From NCBI GenBank assembly GCA_031308135.1, contig JAHLJT010000631.1:151773425-151837424 (forward strand): a stretch of DNA of 64,000 bases, read 5' to 3'. Origin of the DNA: Acheta domesticus (lineage: Eukaryota; Arthropoda; Insecta; Orthoptera; Gryllidae). Positions 43,335 through 54,009 of this stretch are shown here, one piece after another (position 1 is the stretch's first letter; every line of letters starts with the position of its first letter). The position numbers and the translations under genes were made by a program. The notes below the pieces were generated by a model, which worked only from the letters and a program-made list of their open reading frames with translations, had not been told where the DNA came from and did no database searches.

Positions 43335-43596
43335 CAGGGGCGGATCCAGAGACAAAGGCAGGGGAAATTAAAAATGTTTTGGTGGAATGTGCCCTTACAG
43401 ATTTTGTAAAATATCGCAGGCTACACTCAGCTAATGTTGCGATACGTTGTTATTCGTTTTAATAATTATCTGCAAATATTTGTGCTTGAAAGTTTGGTGG
43501 CAAGTTAAAATTAATAGCTACTGAAGAATTTTAGTGTGTGTGTGTATGGGGGGGGGAGGAATTTCCCTCATTTCCGTCCCCGTGGATCCGTGCCTG
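43335..43596. mobile_element. 262-bp hAT-type MITE
   Basis: The ends CAGGGGCGGATCCAG... and ...TGGATCCGTGCCTG are inverted copies with a few differences and of the CAGGGGCGGATC type seen in hAT elements. Flanks repeat AAAGAAT (43,328-43,334 and 43,597-43,603): seven identical bases where hAT makes eight. The interior has no coding capacity; a 'gtgtgtgtgtatgggggggg' tract lies near the right end. Confidence 0.75.
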
Positions 43597-43603
43597 AAAG
43601 AAT

Positions 43604-43755
43604 GAACTGCCGCTGCCCCAGCGCGGCGGCGCGGGTGGTGCAGGCGGTGTCCCCGGTCGCAGCGCCCGCGCCGCGGCGCGCACTGCGCCACCGTGCGCTC
43701 CGCCCGCCCGCCAGCGCCCCACGCAGCCAGGCGGCGCACTGTGGCCCAATTTGAA
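43604..43755. other. GC-rich, CpG-dense island
   Basis: Abruptly GC-rich sequence ('cagcgcggcggcgcgggtgg', 'cgccgcggcgcgcactgcgc') next to the hAT-type MITE. ORFs on both strands reflect composition only. Similar islands lie at 15.5, 18.6, 45.5, 46.7 and 57.7 kb. Confidence 0.5.
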
Positions 43756-44000
43756 CTTTTACGGGGACATTGATCTGTTGGAGTTGAAATCCATTAAATA
43801 ACACTTGCATTAAATAGACATGCCTTTCAACATTTTAACACTTATATCTACTGTTGGGTAATTTATACAAGATACAAATAACAATAGATATTTAGGACTC
43901 TGTATTTAAATCAGTGTAATAAAATGTTTGATATTTAGAGTCACATATAACGTACAAAACTATATTACAAAAGACAATAAGATATAAGAACTTACATGGC

Positions 44001-44790
44001 TTATGCTTCAAAATCACTCTCTGAAGAACCTTCAGTATTCTCATTTTGGCCTTGGGATGAGTCTTCTGAATCCTGGTGAAGTCGTGAGAATTCTGGGAGA
44101 TGTGAAGGCACTTTCAATATATTGATGACTTTCTGTGGCCATTTATTTATTCTTCATTTACATAAATTTCTGATACTAGAAATAAGTGAGTGAGAAGATA
44201 CCAAGAGCGCATGGAGGAGGTCTTCCATATTTCGTTGACTACTAATTTTGTTAGTATTGCGCGAATTCTGTACTAAGTTTTTGTCTCCGAAATAAATTTA
44301 TCTTTGGAGTAACATTGATGTTTTACTTTTAACACATTGTTGTAGGCCGGGTATACGTCACAATTTCTCTCTTTCGCACTTTTCTTAATAAAATATATTG
44401 TGATTTGCTCAATTTTGCATCTATAATTAATGCCAGGGCTTCCTCTGGAGTTTAACGCTGAATTTTTTTGACAAGTTCAATGGCTTCATTGTTCTCAAAG
44501 AACGCAGACTTCAAATCATAGCCTTTTGAGACACATTTCGTGAACTTGAACCACATTTCGTTTGCCTTGTTTTGTAAAAACCGTTTGTGCTGTAGACGGT
44601 AGTTCTTGGGGGCTATGACTCTCGAATAAGTTTTTTGTGCGCCTTCTCTTTTTCTAGTGCTTAATACATCAAATTCTCGTTGTTTTATGACTTATGGATT
44701 TTAAGTCACGATTATGTTGTGTAAGAAAAGTCATTTCTTGTCTCAACCAATGGTTATTGTGCTTCAAAAACGTTTCCGTATGCCTTCCGT
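44001..44790 (-). pseudogene. Decayed coding region of unknown transposon-like family
   Basis: The minus-strand frame at ~44,675-44,450 is open for ~75 codons and looks protein-like: 'KQREFDVLSTRKREG', 'RLQHKRFLQNKANEMWFKF', 'GYDLKSAFFENNEAIELVKK', then a stop and 'TPEEALALIIDAKLSKSQY'. With a frame change it continues 'CDVYPAYNNVLKVKHQCY'. A final in-frame segment (44,150-44,001) reads 'VPSHLPEFSRLHQDSEDSSQ' and ends in an acidic tail 'SSESDFEA' with stop TAA at 44,003. The 'TPEEALAL...LSK.QY...YP.Y..V..AK..CY' pattern recalls multi-copy uncharacterised arthropod proteins of likely mobile origin. I cannot name a function. Multiple frameshifts between 44,150 and 44,450. Confidence 0.45.
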
Positions 44791-45530
44791 TTGCGTTCCA
44801 ACGACGTATAATATTAATAGTAAAGAAATTGATTTTATTCGTAATAACCTCTTCTTAAATAATTGGTATTCTTGATGGAACGAAATCTACAAAAACGTTC
44901 CTCACACGTGTTGTATTCGCTCAGGAAACAAGACTTTCGTGACAAAGAATTCCATACAATTGAAGTCGTGTCCCTCCCAGCGGCGCTTCTAACGAGAAAG
45001 GAATTTAAATAACGCAGCTTTCGCAGATCTCCGCACATTAAAATTAGTGTCAGTGTGAAGGTAGATAAATACTCTACATTATATAAAAGATTTGTAATGT
45101 TACAAAGTGTAACAGTTCTGTTATACTCAAATCAATTCCATATAAAAGTTATAAACGTTCATTTTCCTTTAATAATTTAGAAAAACAATTCTGTGCTTAT
45201 AAAACATTAAATTCACTTAAAAGTTAGTGAATAACTTACCTGAGAAACTTGATGTCATATTGGCACAAAAATGTTCTCAACAATATACTACAGAAACAAT
45301 ATACTTAGAACACAATCTGCCGATCGACTTCCACTCTCTACTGAACATGCTTCGCGATATATCCTGAGTTTCAAGAAGCCTTATCGCTCTACGCTTCTCA
45401 GAATATCGTCTATTCGCACTTTTTCGAACAACTCAAGCTTCTGTTCACAATCCTCAATCGATACATTGAAGTGTCAACAACTTTGGTTTCAAGGTAAATG
45501 TCCCCGAAAATGAGCAAACTAGACCACTGT
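44791..45530. other. No feature recognised
   Basis: AT-rich. Open frames of 67-80 codons (44,835-45,038 minus; 45,271-45,513 plus) show no motif, and I do not regard them as genes. Confidence 0.4.
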
Positions 45531-45640
45531 GCGGCGCGGCGCGGCGCGGCGCGGCGAACCCATTTCGTCTGTTGGGCCTCGACCTTCGCACGCGGCGCAG
45601 CGCGGTCGCGCGCGGTGCCCACGCCTCACGCTTCGTGGGG
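45531..45640. repeat. (GCGGC)n tract and GC-rich island
   Basis: Five to six tandem 'gcggc/gcggcgc' units at 45,531-45,557, followed by CpG-rich sequence that shares 'ccttcgcacgcggcgc' with the island at 15,586. Confidence 0.75.
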
Positions 45641-45875
45641 GACGGTGAATTCATTCCGGGCACGGCCACCGCTAGGGACATTAGTTCCGTTAGTGAAGTG
45701 CTTGTTTTTTCCAGAGAGGTGCCTCTCTTCCCCCAACACTTATTATTATTAGATGGAGATGTCCAGAAGAGGGTCTCAATACAGCTCGTACCCTCCAACC
45801 CACGTAACTCCCTAGCGCTACATTGATGGGAGTAATGTCCATAGGAGATGCCGTGCCCGGAAACATCAGTCAGAC
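45640..45875. repeat. Small foldback with ~50-bp inverted ends
   Basis: 'ttccgggcacggcc' followed by 'ctagggacattagttcc' (45,655-45,690) is inverted at the right as 'gtaatgtccataggagatgc' followed by 'cgtgcccggaaa' (45,830-45,862). Between lie a 'ttattattatta' tract and a 'taactccc...gggagtaa' hairpin. It could be two inverted ends of a LINE or SINE, or a small MITE. It is followed by 'aataaagaaatttattatta' (~45,938-45,960), which looks like an element 3' tail. Confidence 0.45.
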
Positions 45876-46728
45876 CTTTTAATGTTAGTTTTACATTAAT
45901 GTATTTATTAAAATCACATTTTGCTAACATATTGACAATAAAGAAATTTATTATTATTATTAATGTTATTTTTAGCAGTTGGTTGTTGTTCCTTTTCGCT
46001 GATCCTAGTTTAATGATGTTGATAGATGAGAAGATGAATGTGGTTCGGGCCAAGCAAGTCAATAAATAGAATATTAGGAAATTGTTGTTTATAAATTTAT
46101 TTACTTCTCGACGTCTCCCACACTTAGCTCGTGCGTTTTGAAGAGCACTATGATAATAAAACAGGATTGACAATAGCATAGACAATACAGTCTAACATGA
46201 TAAAAACATAAAAATATAAACATTAAAATGACAAAATTGAAGCTTGGAATCCTATGTGTATATATTACATGATAAAAATGTTTAAAACTTTGAAAGTGGA
46301 GTCAACCTAAGGGGCTGAAGTAGCCTATGTGCTGGTTTTCGCATGCAGTACATGACTGGATCTGCTAAGGAATGAAGCAGTGATTGCAAAGTGGGGGCTT
46401 CGTGAAGTAAACAGTGGATTGATGTTGGTTCATAAGTAATATTTTATAAGTTTGATTTAGTTTAGTCATTCTTAGTATTAATAGCATCATTCAACATAAC
46501 ATGCACCATTTCGGCATTTAATCGTTTGGAGGTTTGCTTTTCACGATGTAAAATTTTGGCCTTATCAAGTGATTTATTGTGTATATTTTTATTACTGTTC
46601 GTTACATCTATTTTGTTGCCTACATTTTCTTAAAATAAAATAAGAGAATCTGCTCATATAATGCAGTATTTTTTATGATTAGAATCGTAAAAAGTTACTT
46701 TATTGGTGCAAATCCTGCTTGGGCGGCG
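45876..46728. other. AT-rich stretch, no gene recognised
   Basis: Nothing beyond the possible AATAAA-plus-(TTA)n tail at 45,938-45,962 noted in the previous entry. Confidence 0.4.
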
Positions 46729-46880
46729 GGCGGGGCGGGGCTGGGCGGGGCGGGGCGGGGCGGGGCGGGGCGGGGCGGGATGCCAGGCGCGTTGCTCAGC
46801 GCGGCGCGGTGCGGCGCCCCCGCACCTCCAAAGAAGGCGACGCGCGCTTGCCCCCCCCTCCCGCCACCCACCGAGGGAGG
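46729..46880. repeat. (GGGGC)n array and adjoining GC-rich island
   Basis: From 46,729 to 46,780 the + strand is a nearly pure GGGGC repeat (about nine units, one 'ctggg' variant), followed by CpG-rich sequence to ~46,880. Runs of four G separated by one C can form G-quadruplexes. Long ORFs on both strands are composition artefacts. Confidence 0.85.
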
Positions 46881-47929
46881 GGCAGGCGTGCGCAACTCAT
46901 GGATGGGACGGCGTGGGAAGAGGTGGCGCTCCTCTCAACTGGAAATCTCGTGTGCGACCGTTGCAAGGTTGATGGAATTGGTCAGCACGTAGACTTCGCA
47001 CGAAATATATGTGTACTCGACGACCGTTAGGGGTGCCTGACAAGTACATTTCTCATGTGCAGTACTTTCGCCGTTCAGAAAGCATTAGATAGCCGGAGGT
47101 GAGTTAGGAATTGTAATCGTCCAGAAATTGGCTACTCTTGCAATAGAAATTTGCTTTATTGGTTTTCTTATTTACTCTCTAACAGGAAATATAAAATTAA
47201 TATTTTGGGGCCGAGGTTGCCTGTAGGAAATCTTGGAAGTCGATGTTTTTCCGACGGCTTTCAGTGAAGCTGCCTCCGTCTTCTGTGACGTCAGCTGAGT
47301 GCACAGAATCCCCTTCTGGACGAAGAGTGTGACGTACCAGCGTGGATCTGCATAAGGCCCTGCGGCGGGGTAAGTGGATTGGGAGGCGGGGGTGGATGAG
47401 CGTGAAGCAGTGACAACTCAAGTGCTCTCGTGCCATGTAGACATCACGCCTCAGGCCTCGGCATTTGAATAACATGCTTTATTACCATCCGACCGGAGGC
47501 CAATGGCGACGGTCTCAGCATTCCTACGAGACCGCCGCATCCATAAAGAACATCTCGCCCTGAGCACTCAGCGCGCCGCAGGAAGACGTCACCTCGGAAT
47601 CGCGCACGCGCCCGCTACAACAAGGACCGGCGCGCGAGGCGGCCCACTGCGGGGGCGCAGGGCTCCGCTAGACAATGAAACTATAGCTGAATGTGGCGTC
47701 ACCCACGCTATCAACTCTTTTACAAATATTTTCATGTGATAACTGGTGGTGCTACCAAAGCACATGCTTCCTCGCATTCATTCTAAATGCTCTGCAATAT
47801 TATACTACTACATAAACCAGCAAATTGTTTTTCGCTCCGAGACCAGAACAAAGATCCTCAGAGTTAACTATACCTCCACGCTACACATGAAAAGTATAGG
47901 CGCCGTATTAAGCGAAATCAGCTCTTTTT
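46881..47929. other. Mixed-composition stretch, no gene recognised
   Basis: Moderately GC-rich at 47,190-47,690. 47,738-47,800 resembles 16,249-16,310. No LTR ends or TSD could be defined and no coding homology is seen. Confidence 0.4.
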
Positions 47930-48815
47930 TTTTCTTTCGAAAATTGCACATGACGTTTTTAAAGAGCTGATTTTTAACAACAGACTTTGTTTAAGGCAAA
48001 AATCACCATCTCCAATTCTGTAGTTTTCAAATGTTCACTTTTTGGCATTTTCGAAAAAATGGTACAATATCCGAAAATGGGATTAGCCCTATAGTTTTTA
48101 GCGTTCCTTATTACATGTCAGGAAAAAATTGAAAGAAAAAAATTAGAGCGGTTTTTCAGAAAAAAAATGCCTATATTTCGCGAAAATTACAGTAAAACTA
48201 CTCATATTTCCGAAAAATTGAACATTAACTTACTTAAAGATCCGTCCTTAAAGAATAGATCTCATCTCTATCTTCAATATTATAGTTGTAGGAAGACGCA
48301 CCAAAAAATGGCGCTTTTTCGATTTTCAAAAAATTTGCGATTTTAATGAACATGAGACCATCACTATTCTCTTAAGCGTTCTTTACGTTATTCGAAGACA
48401 AAATTTGATCAGAAAATTTGGTGCTCTTTTTGCGTAACGCTTGAAAACGTTTTAAAGGCTTCATGTAAAGTGCCCTCAAAAATCAAAACATCCATTTAGA
48501 ACTCCCAAAGCCACGAGTTCATTCAGATCGATTGGGGAATATTAATTTTGAAGAAAATCGGCTAAACGATTTAGACAGACTTTTTGCCGTAAATCGATTT
48601 TTCGGTATAAGAAACACACAAAAACGTGGATTCTGACTACACCACGTGTCAGAGGATTTCTAAGCTTTTTAAATTCAGTAACCGGATTTATTTCTTTTTT
48701 CGTTACCAGAATCCGGCAATAAGAGTTTTTCTGGTGAAAATTCGCCGTCTTCTGGGGGTACGATTGTGTAGCTTACTCTTCTTAAAAAGTTCCTTCGTAA
48801 GGCGAGGAAATAAAA
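47930..48815 (+). repeat. Family R copy, R' subtype, forward
   Basis: Phrases in order: 'cacatgacgtttttaaagag', 'catctctatcttcaat', 'gttgtaggaagacgcacc', 'ggcttcatgtaaagtgccct', 'gattggggaatattaatttt', 'tttttcggtataagaaacac' and 'accacgtgtcagaggattt'. The end hairpin region is 'ctcttcttaaaaagttcc' with 'ttcgtaaggcgaggaaataa', differing from the R subtype. Confidence 0.7.
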
Positions 48816-48974
48816 GTTTCTAGTGTGCAAGTTCTAAATAAAAGTTCTTTTAGGTCTGTCATACGACACCCACTCTGCAAACAGCTGACTAAATATTTGA
48901 TTAGTGTTACAAAAACAACGAACGCATTTGTGAGGTTAAAAGCAAGTGCCAACAACGTACAATAAACCGGATGA

Positions 48975-49335
48975 GGAGGTTCAGAGTGTGAACTGATGTC
49001 ACTGCAGTGTCTCTGATCGAAAGGTTCTGGAGTTCGAGTCCCGCCAATAGCAGGATTTTCCGCCCTAGCTGGATAGCTAGGTCGAATTCAAACGCTGTCT
49101 AGAGGAGAATTCTAATGGTCGGCTGCTCTGATTGGTAGTTTTCCGTCTTTTTTTCGATGAATACCAGGTGAATACCGAATCAGTACACTAACAAACGGGC
49201 TACTCACAACTTTTCTTCCTCTTCCTTGTCCCCTTACACATACTTACAGTAGACTCGTGGCGGGGGCTTACAGATTATCGCAGCTGGGACGGTACCCCAC
49301 TGATGGTACCGGGATGGAAAAACCCCGCAAGTCGG
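48975..49335 (+). mobile_element. SINE family S copy, + strand
   Basis: B box 'ggagttcgagtcccgcc' (49,028-49,044). Body 'gctggatagctaggtcgaat', 'aaacgctgtctagaggagaa', 'ggtcggctgctctgattggt', 'aataccaggtgaataccgaa', 'tcttcctcttccttgtcccc', and a 3' part 'cagctgggacggtacccca'. It is the reverse complement of the body at 53,740-53,990. The borders are estimated from the four copies. Confidence 0.6.
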
Positions 49336-49689
49336 CATATACTAGATCGGCGTCGAAAATCGACATCCAGTTGGAAAAAAAAACAGCCCTCTCCCAAAAT
49401 GTACAGAACACTTACGGATCTAATTACAGTTTGATACACTGCAGCTGTCCGAAAACCGGAAACACGAAATAATCAGTCTAATAATAGTGATAAGGATAAT
49501 GTGAAAATTGTGATTTTCCAGCTTGGTGTAGGTCCTGCTGTTTCCGCGCTGCACCTTCGTGGGCCCAGTCGAGGCAGGCCCCGCCCGCCGCCAAGGTCAG
49601 TGGCTGCCATTATTTGATCCCAATTAGCACGTGGGCGCCCCAGGAACAACTCTCTTCAACTTAGCTCACGCAGATGCAGCACCGTTTAA
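49336..49689. other. No feature recognised
   Basis: Non-coding sequence with a small GC-rich patch at 49,550-49,610 ('gcaggccccgcccgccgcc'). Confidence 0.4.
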
Positions 49690-49870
49690 AACTGCAGGCT
49701 GTTCGCAGAATTGTCACCCCGATCGCAATCGAATCCAGGACTCTTGATTGACTCCTGGGTGCTATAACCAGTGAGCTGGCCAGTGACCAAGCTCGAACCA
49801 ATGTCGCGTTCACGGCAATGCTTTCTACGCTTTCGAGGACGTGTATTGCCCGGTATTTGATATTCTATTC
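49690..49870 (-). mobile_element. Second type of tRNA-derived SINE, minus strand
   Basis: The minus strand reads 'cagctcactggttatagcac' (A-box region, tRNA D-arm-like) and, about 25 bases later, 'cctggattcgattgcgatc' (B box). The body differs from family S. No intact tRNA gene can be drawn because the stems do not close. Confidence 0.4.
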
Positions 49871-49984
49871 TCATCACTCATGTCACAAAATCCAATATTA
49901 ACATGATCGTGAGAATTAAAACTCGATTAAAACGTATTGGTAGGTTATCTGACAATTTCAACAATGAATAATATTGTTAAATTA

Positions 49985-52900
49985 CGCCTTTTTTATTATT
50001 ATGTACAAAATTCATCACCATCATCTTCCTTTACGGATTAGGCATATTGCCTGTTCCAGCCTCGTTCCATCTCATTCTTGGCCTTCCAATGTTTCTTTTT
50101 TCTTGCATCTTATGATTTAGAGCTTGCACTGGAAGTCTGTCTTGCGGCATATTTTCAATATGTGTCACCCATTGCTGTCTGTACTTCTTAATTTTGTCAT
50201 TTATTGTTTCTTTCCGCCCTAGTTCCTCTCTTATTTTTTCACTTTTTATTTGGTCTCTTAATGTACAGCCCTTTACTCCTCTCAGAAATCTCATTTCTGC
50301 TGATTCAAGCCTCCTACAATCTTCTTGTTTTTGAACCCAAGTTTCACATCCATACAGTAAAACTGGGAGGGCCATTATATCATAAAATTTTAACAGGGTT
50401 TCTTTTCGTGCTTTCTTTTTAAATGTTCTATTTATAGTTCCACATATTGCTTGAAACTTATGGATCTTGCTGGTGATATCCCTATCTCTTCCATATGTAA
50501 TTTCGCACCCTAGGTAGTTAAAACGTGTCACTTGTTCTAAAACCATATTTTGAAGCACAATCTTTGTCCTTATCGATTCTTTTCCTTTAAAAGCTATTAC
50601 TTTGGTTTTATTAACTGATACTATCAGATTGTACTCCTTTAAAATTTGCTCCAGTTGGTAAATAGAAATTTGCAAATTATCTTCGTTTTCCTGCAGGATT
50701 ACCTGGTCGTCAGCATATAAAAGATTATTTAAAAATGTATTTTTGCCCAGGTGGATTCCTGAGGGCACCGTGTTCTTCCACCTTTTAATTATAGTATATC
50801 CCAGATATATCTTAAAGAGTGTTGGCGAAAGACTGTCTCCCTGCCTTACTCCTTTATTTATAATTCTCTTTCCAGAAACATACCCATTGTATTTTACTGC
50901 GATATTAGTATTATCATACATACTTTTCACCACTTGTACAAGATGACTTGGATACCCTTCTTCTTTCATAATGCTCCATAATTTACATCTGTTGACATTA
51001 TCAAAAGCCTTTTCAATATCCACGAAGGCTAAGTGTGTCTCTCTATTAAACTCGACTCGTTTCTCAATTATTTGTTTTAATGTAAATATGTCATTTATTG
51101 TTGAACGACCTTTTCTAAACCCCTGTTGTTCCTGGGGAAGAGTGCAGTCTGCAATTGGAGCTATTCTGTTATTCACAATTTTTGCATATAATTTGTAGCA
51201 GGAGTTAAGTAGGCAAATACCCCTATAGTTGTGACATTTACTCCGATCACCTTTTTTAAAACATGGAATAATTAACGAATCTAACCATTCATCTGGTATT
51301 TTACATCTTTGCCAGCATTCATTCATTAGATGGAGCAGTCGAAATTTCAGTAACATACCTCCATATTTCATTAATTCTATGTTAACCCCATCAGGACCAC
51401 ATGGTTTCCTATTTTTTTGGGACTTCAATGCATTATCAAGCTCTTTCATATCTAACATACCTACATTTCTTTTTATTCCTTTTTCTTCTACCGGTGAGTG
51501 CATTTCTTCATTCCCACTCTATAATTTTACAAAGTATTCCAACCATTCTTTACCGGAAATAATATTCAATCTTGCCGTACCAGATTCTTCTAAATTCATT
51601 GTTTTTAATACTTTATAGGCTATACTTTGTCTTCCGAATACATCACGTTCTATCATATTCACGTATCTATCCCAAGATTCTTGATGGGCTTGTCTCACTA
51701 ATGATTTAGCTTTATTTCGTTTTTGGTTGTATATCTGTTTAGTCTGCTCATTTCTGCTTTGTAGATAATTTAGGTATGCTACCTTCTTTTCTTGCACTGC
51801 CTCTGCAATTGTATCATTCCAAATTTTCAAAGTTTTCCTTTTTCGTCTAATTTTTCGAGTGCCTAATGCTTCATATGCTGCTCTTCTTATTGATTATTTA
51901 ATGTTTCTCCATTCTTCATTTAGATTTTCTGATGTGTCGATGTTGCTCAAGAACTGATTCAACCGCCTCTGATATAACTGCCTTATACTATGGTCTTCTA
52001 GTAGATACACTTTGTACCCTACATCTTCTTGTTTATTTTTTGAAGCAGTTTGTTTCTTCCATCTCGCTCTTATATTTATTTTTGTCTCCACTAGATAATG
52101 ATCTGAGTAAATGCCATATCCTCTTAGGACACGGGTATCCTTCACGTTTGAACTTAACTTTTCATTTACTATTACATAGTCTATCACTGAGTATTGTCCC
52201 CGGGCACTCCAAGTATATTTATGAATATTCTTTTTTCTAAAGAATGTATTGGTGATTCTTAGTTCATTGTATGTTACAAATTCTCTGAGTTCTTTTCCAT
52301 TTTCATTCATTACTTGTTCTCCATAGAGTCCTATAACATTGGGAATGGGCAAGTTTCCCACTCTTGCGTTTATATCTCCAGCTATGATTAGCGAGTTATT
52401 TGGGTTGCATTTTTTTACCTCTGTCTGTAATTTGTCATAAAATTTTACGGTTTCTTCTTTCCTACTTTCCTCAGGGGCATAAACTCCTATAAATGTAAGG
52501 TTACCTCTACTCATTTTAAAATCTACTCTTAGCATTCTTTCATTGATGTATGTGTAACTCGTAATACACTTCTTCCATTTCTTATCCACATACATTGCTA
52601 CACCAGCTTTTGCTCTTTCTCGTTGTTCCACTCCACTATAAATATTCACCCAGTCATCGATCTCTCTTGTTCCCTTAGTTTTCTTTTTAGTTTCTGTTAT
52701 TACAGCAATGTTGATTTTTCTTTCTTCTAATATCTTTAATAGTTCTATTTCTTTATTTTGTAGGCCGCGAACATTCCATGTTACTATATTTAGTACATCC
52801 GTTATTCCCATGTGCTTTAACCTTTTTCGTTTGCTGGGGTTGTCCGGCTTCTTTCCTTGAGGCTTGTCAGTAGCATAATATTTCCCCTGGCCGCGTAACG

Positions 52901-53287
52901 GGCGCTGCGCAGGTTGAGTTTGGTAGAGGGGCTGCCTCCTTTCTGCCTCCGAACTTGCAGAATTTATTTAGGGTGTTTTCCCCTAGACAAGTTGGTTTCA
53001 CTTCACCTGAAGAGTCTCGTCTACCCTGGTGTGAAGAGAATGGGGAGGAAATCCTAAGGATCGGGAGCCTCCGAGTTACTCGATCCACCCGTTGGACCCG
53101 AGGGTAGGAAAGGAATGGGTGTTGAAAGATGGATATATCAAAAGGTGAGGCCAGCGGTCAACTGCTCCCTTATAGGGAGGAGAAACCGGGCTGACTGCTG
53201 CATTCCCCACCCTATGGTAAGGGCGTGCAGGGCGATGGGGTCGCTACTTCCCTACACCTAAACAAAACAAATGAATGAACAAAATTT
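49985..53287 (-). mobile_element. Near-intact RTE-like LINE (LINE-D), ~3.3 kb
   Basis: A minus-strand element: 5' UTR (to 52,812) beginning near 'ggtgtagggaagtagcgacc', one EN-RT ORF, and a 3' end 'gatgatggtgatgaa' followed by a short 'taataataaaaaa' tail. The octamer 'ttaaatta' at 49,977-49,984 and 53,288-53,295 is a possible TSD giving a 3,303-bp element; in AT-rich DNA this match could be chance. The GC-rich 5' UTR contains a perfect 'ctccctataagggag' hairpin. The limited decay suggests a younger insertion than LINE-A to C. Confidence 0.88.
50031..52811 (-). pseudogene. LINE-D ORF: AP endonuclease plus reverse transcriptase, two in-frame stops
   Basis: One reading frame runs the whole length (927 codons) from ATG 52,811, broken only by TAA at ~51,891-51,893 and TAG at ~51,516-51,518. 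Endonuclease (residues ~1-240): 'NIVTWNVRGLQ', 'AVITETKKKTKG', 'GVYAPEESR', 'IIAGDINARVGN', 'YTWSARGQYSVIDYVIV' and 'YSDHYLVETKI', with all catalytic positions present. RT: 'PCGPDGVNIELMKYGG', 'IIPCFKKGDRSKCHNYRGI', 'EQQGFRKGRSTINDIFTL', motif A 'LAFVDIEKAFDNVNRCKLW', motif B 'VRQGDSLSPTLF', motif C 'LLYADDQVIL', then 'YLGCEITYGRDRDI' and 'LYGCETW', ending 'GRPRMRWNEAGTG'. No frameshift was found. It needs only stop suppression or repair to be full length, so intact sisters probably exist elsewhere in the genome. Confidence 0.88.
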
Positions 53288-53295
53288 TTAAATTA

Positions 53296-53739
53296 ATCTT
53301 CTTCTATTTTCGAACTAAGAAACAGAGAATGTGAGTGCAAATTTAATTCATGACACATAAGATTGGTTACTCACTGGTGAAATGTATTTATCAAGTTGAC
53401 GCAGTGTATCAAGATGACACCTATTAAGTGGCTAGTTGAAAGAATCTTGTCATACCATTTCTATATTCTGATTTATAAATACATTTGGAATTTAAAGTCT
53501 GTTAAATATCCGTCTTTGTTTTGAATCAGCAACTCGACCACAGCCGGGATGAAGCAGACTTCCATCAATTCCAACAAGTGACCGATATATGACGTTATAT
53601 TGCAATTCCCGAGCACGTCAACAACTGATCATTAGCCCCGTTCACCCCTCCAGCTGTCTACGTCATTGGGAGATCGCCCTTGGCGCGACACGTTTTAGGC
53701 CCCCGACACATGTAGTTACGTAGAGCATGCAAATCAATG
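53296..53739. other. No feature recognised
   Basis: Ordinary non-coding sequence between LINE-D and a SINE. Confidence 0.4.
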
Positions 53740-54003
53740 GTCGATTGCGAGAGAATAGGACAAGGAAGAGAAAGGAAAAATCACGTGCGGTTCGTGACCA
53801 GTTTGTTAGGATACTTTTCGCACATTTCCCTGGTATTGAGCGGGGAAACCACCGAAAACTAGCGGTCAGAGCAGCCAGCCGCTAGAACTATCCTCCAGAC
53901 AGCGGTTGAATTCGATCTAGCTATACAGGTACTGTAGAAAATTCGCCGTTTTGGGGACTCGAACCATTGAACCTCCGTGTGCTTTTAGAAAGGCCACTAA
54001 ATA
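53740..54003 (-). mobile_element. SINE family S copy, minus strand
   Basis: The minus strand starts near 54,003 with an A-box-like 'tagtggcctttctaaaagca' and the B box 'atggttcgagtcccc' (53,955-53,969). It then shows the family body 'ctgtatagctagatcgaatt', 'aaccgctgtctggaggatag', 'ggctggctgctctgaccgct', 'gttttcggtggtttccccgc' and 'tttcctttctcttccttgtc'. It is the best-preserved head of the family in this window. Confidence 0.65.
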
Positions 54004-54009
54004 TCAATT

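Noticed and set aside
49690..49870. Functional tRNA gene
   Set aside because: A and B boxes are visible, but acceptor and anticodon stems do not close; a SINE is the better reading. The same holds for 43,085-43,185 and 24,365-24,425.
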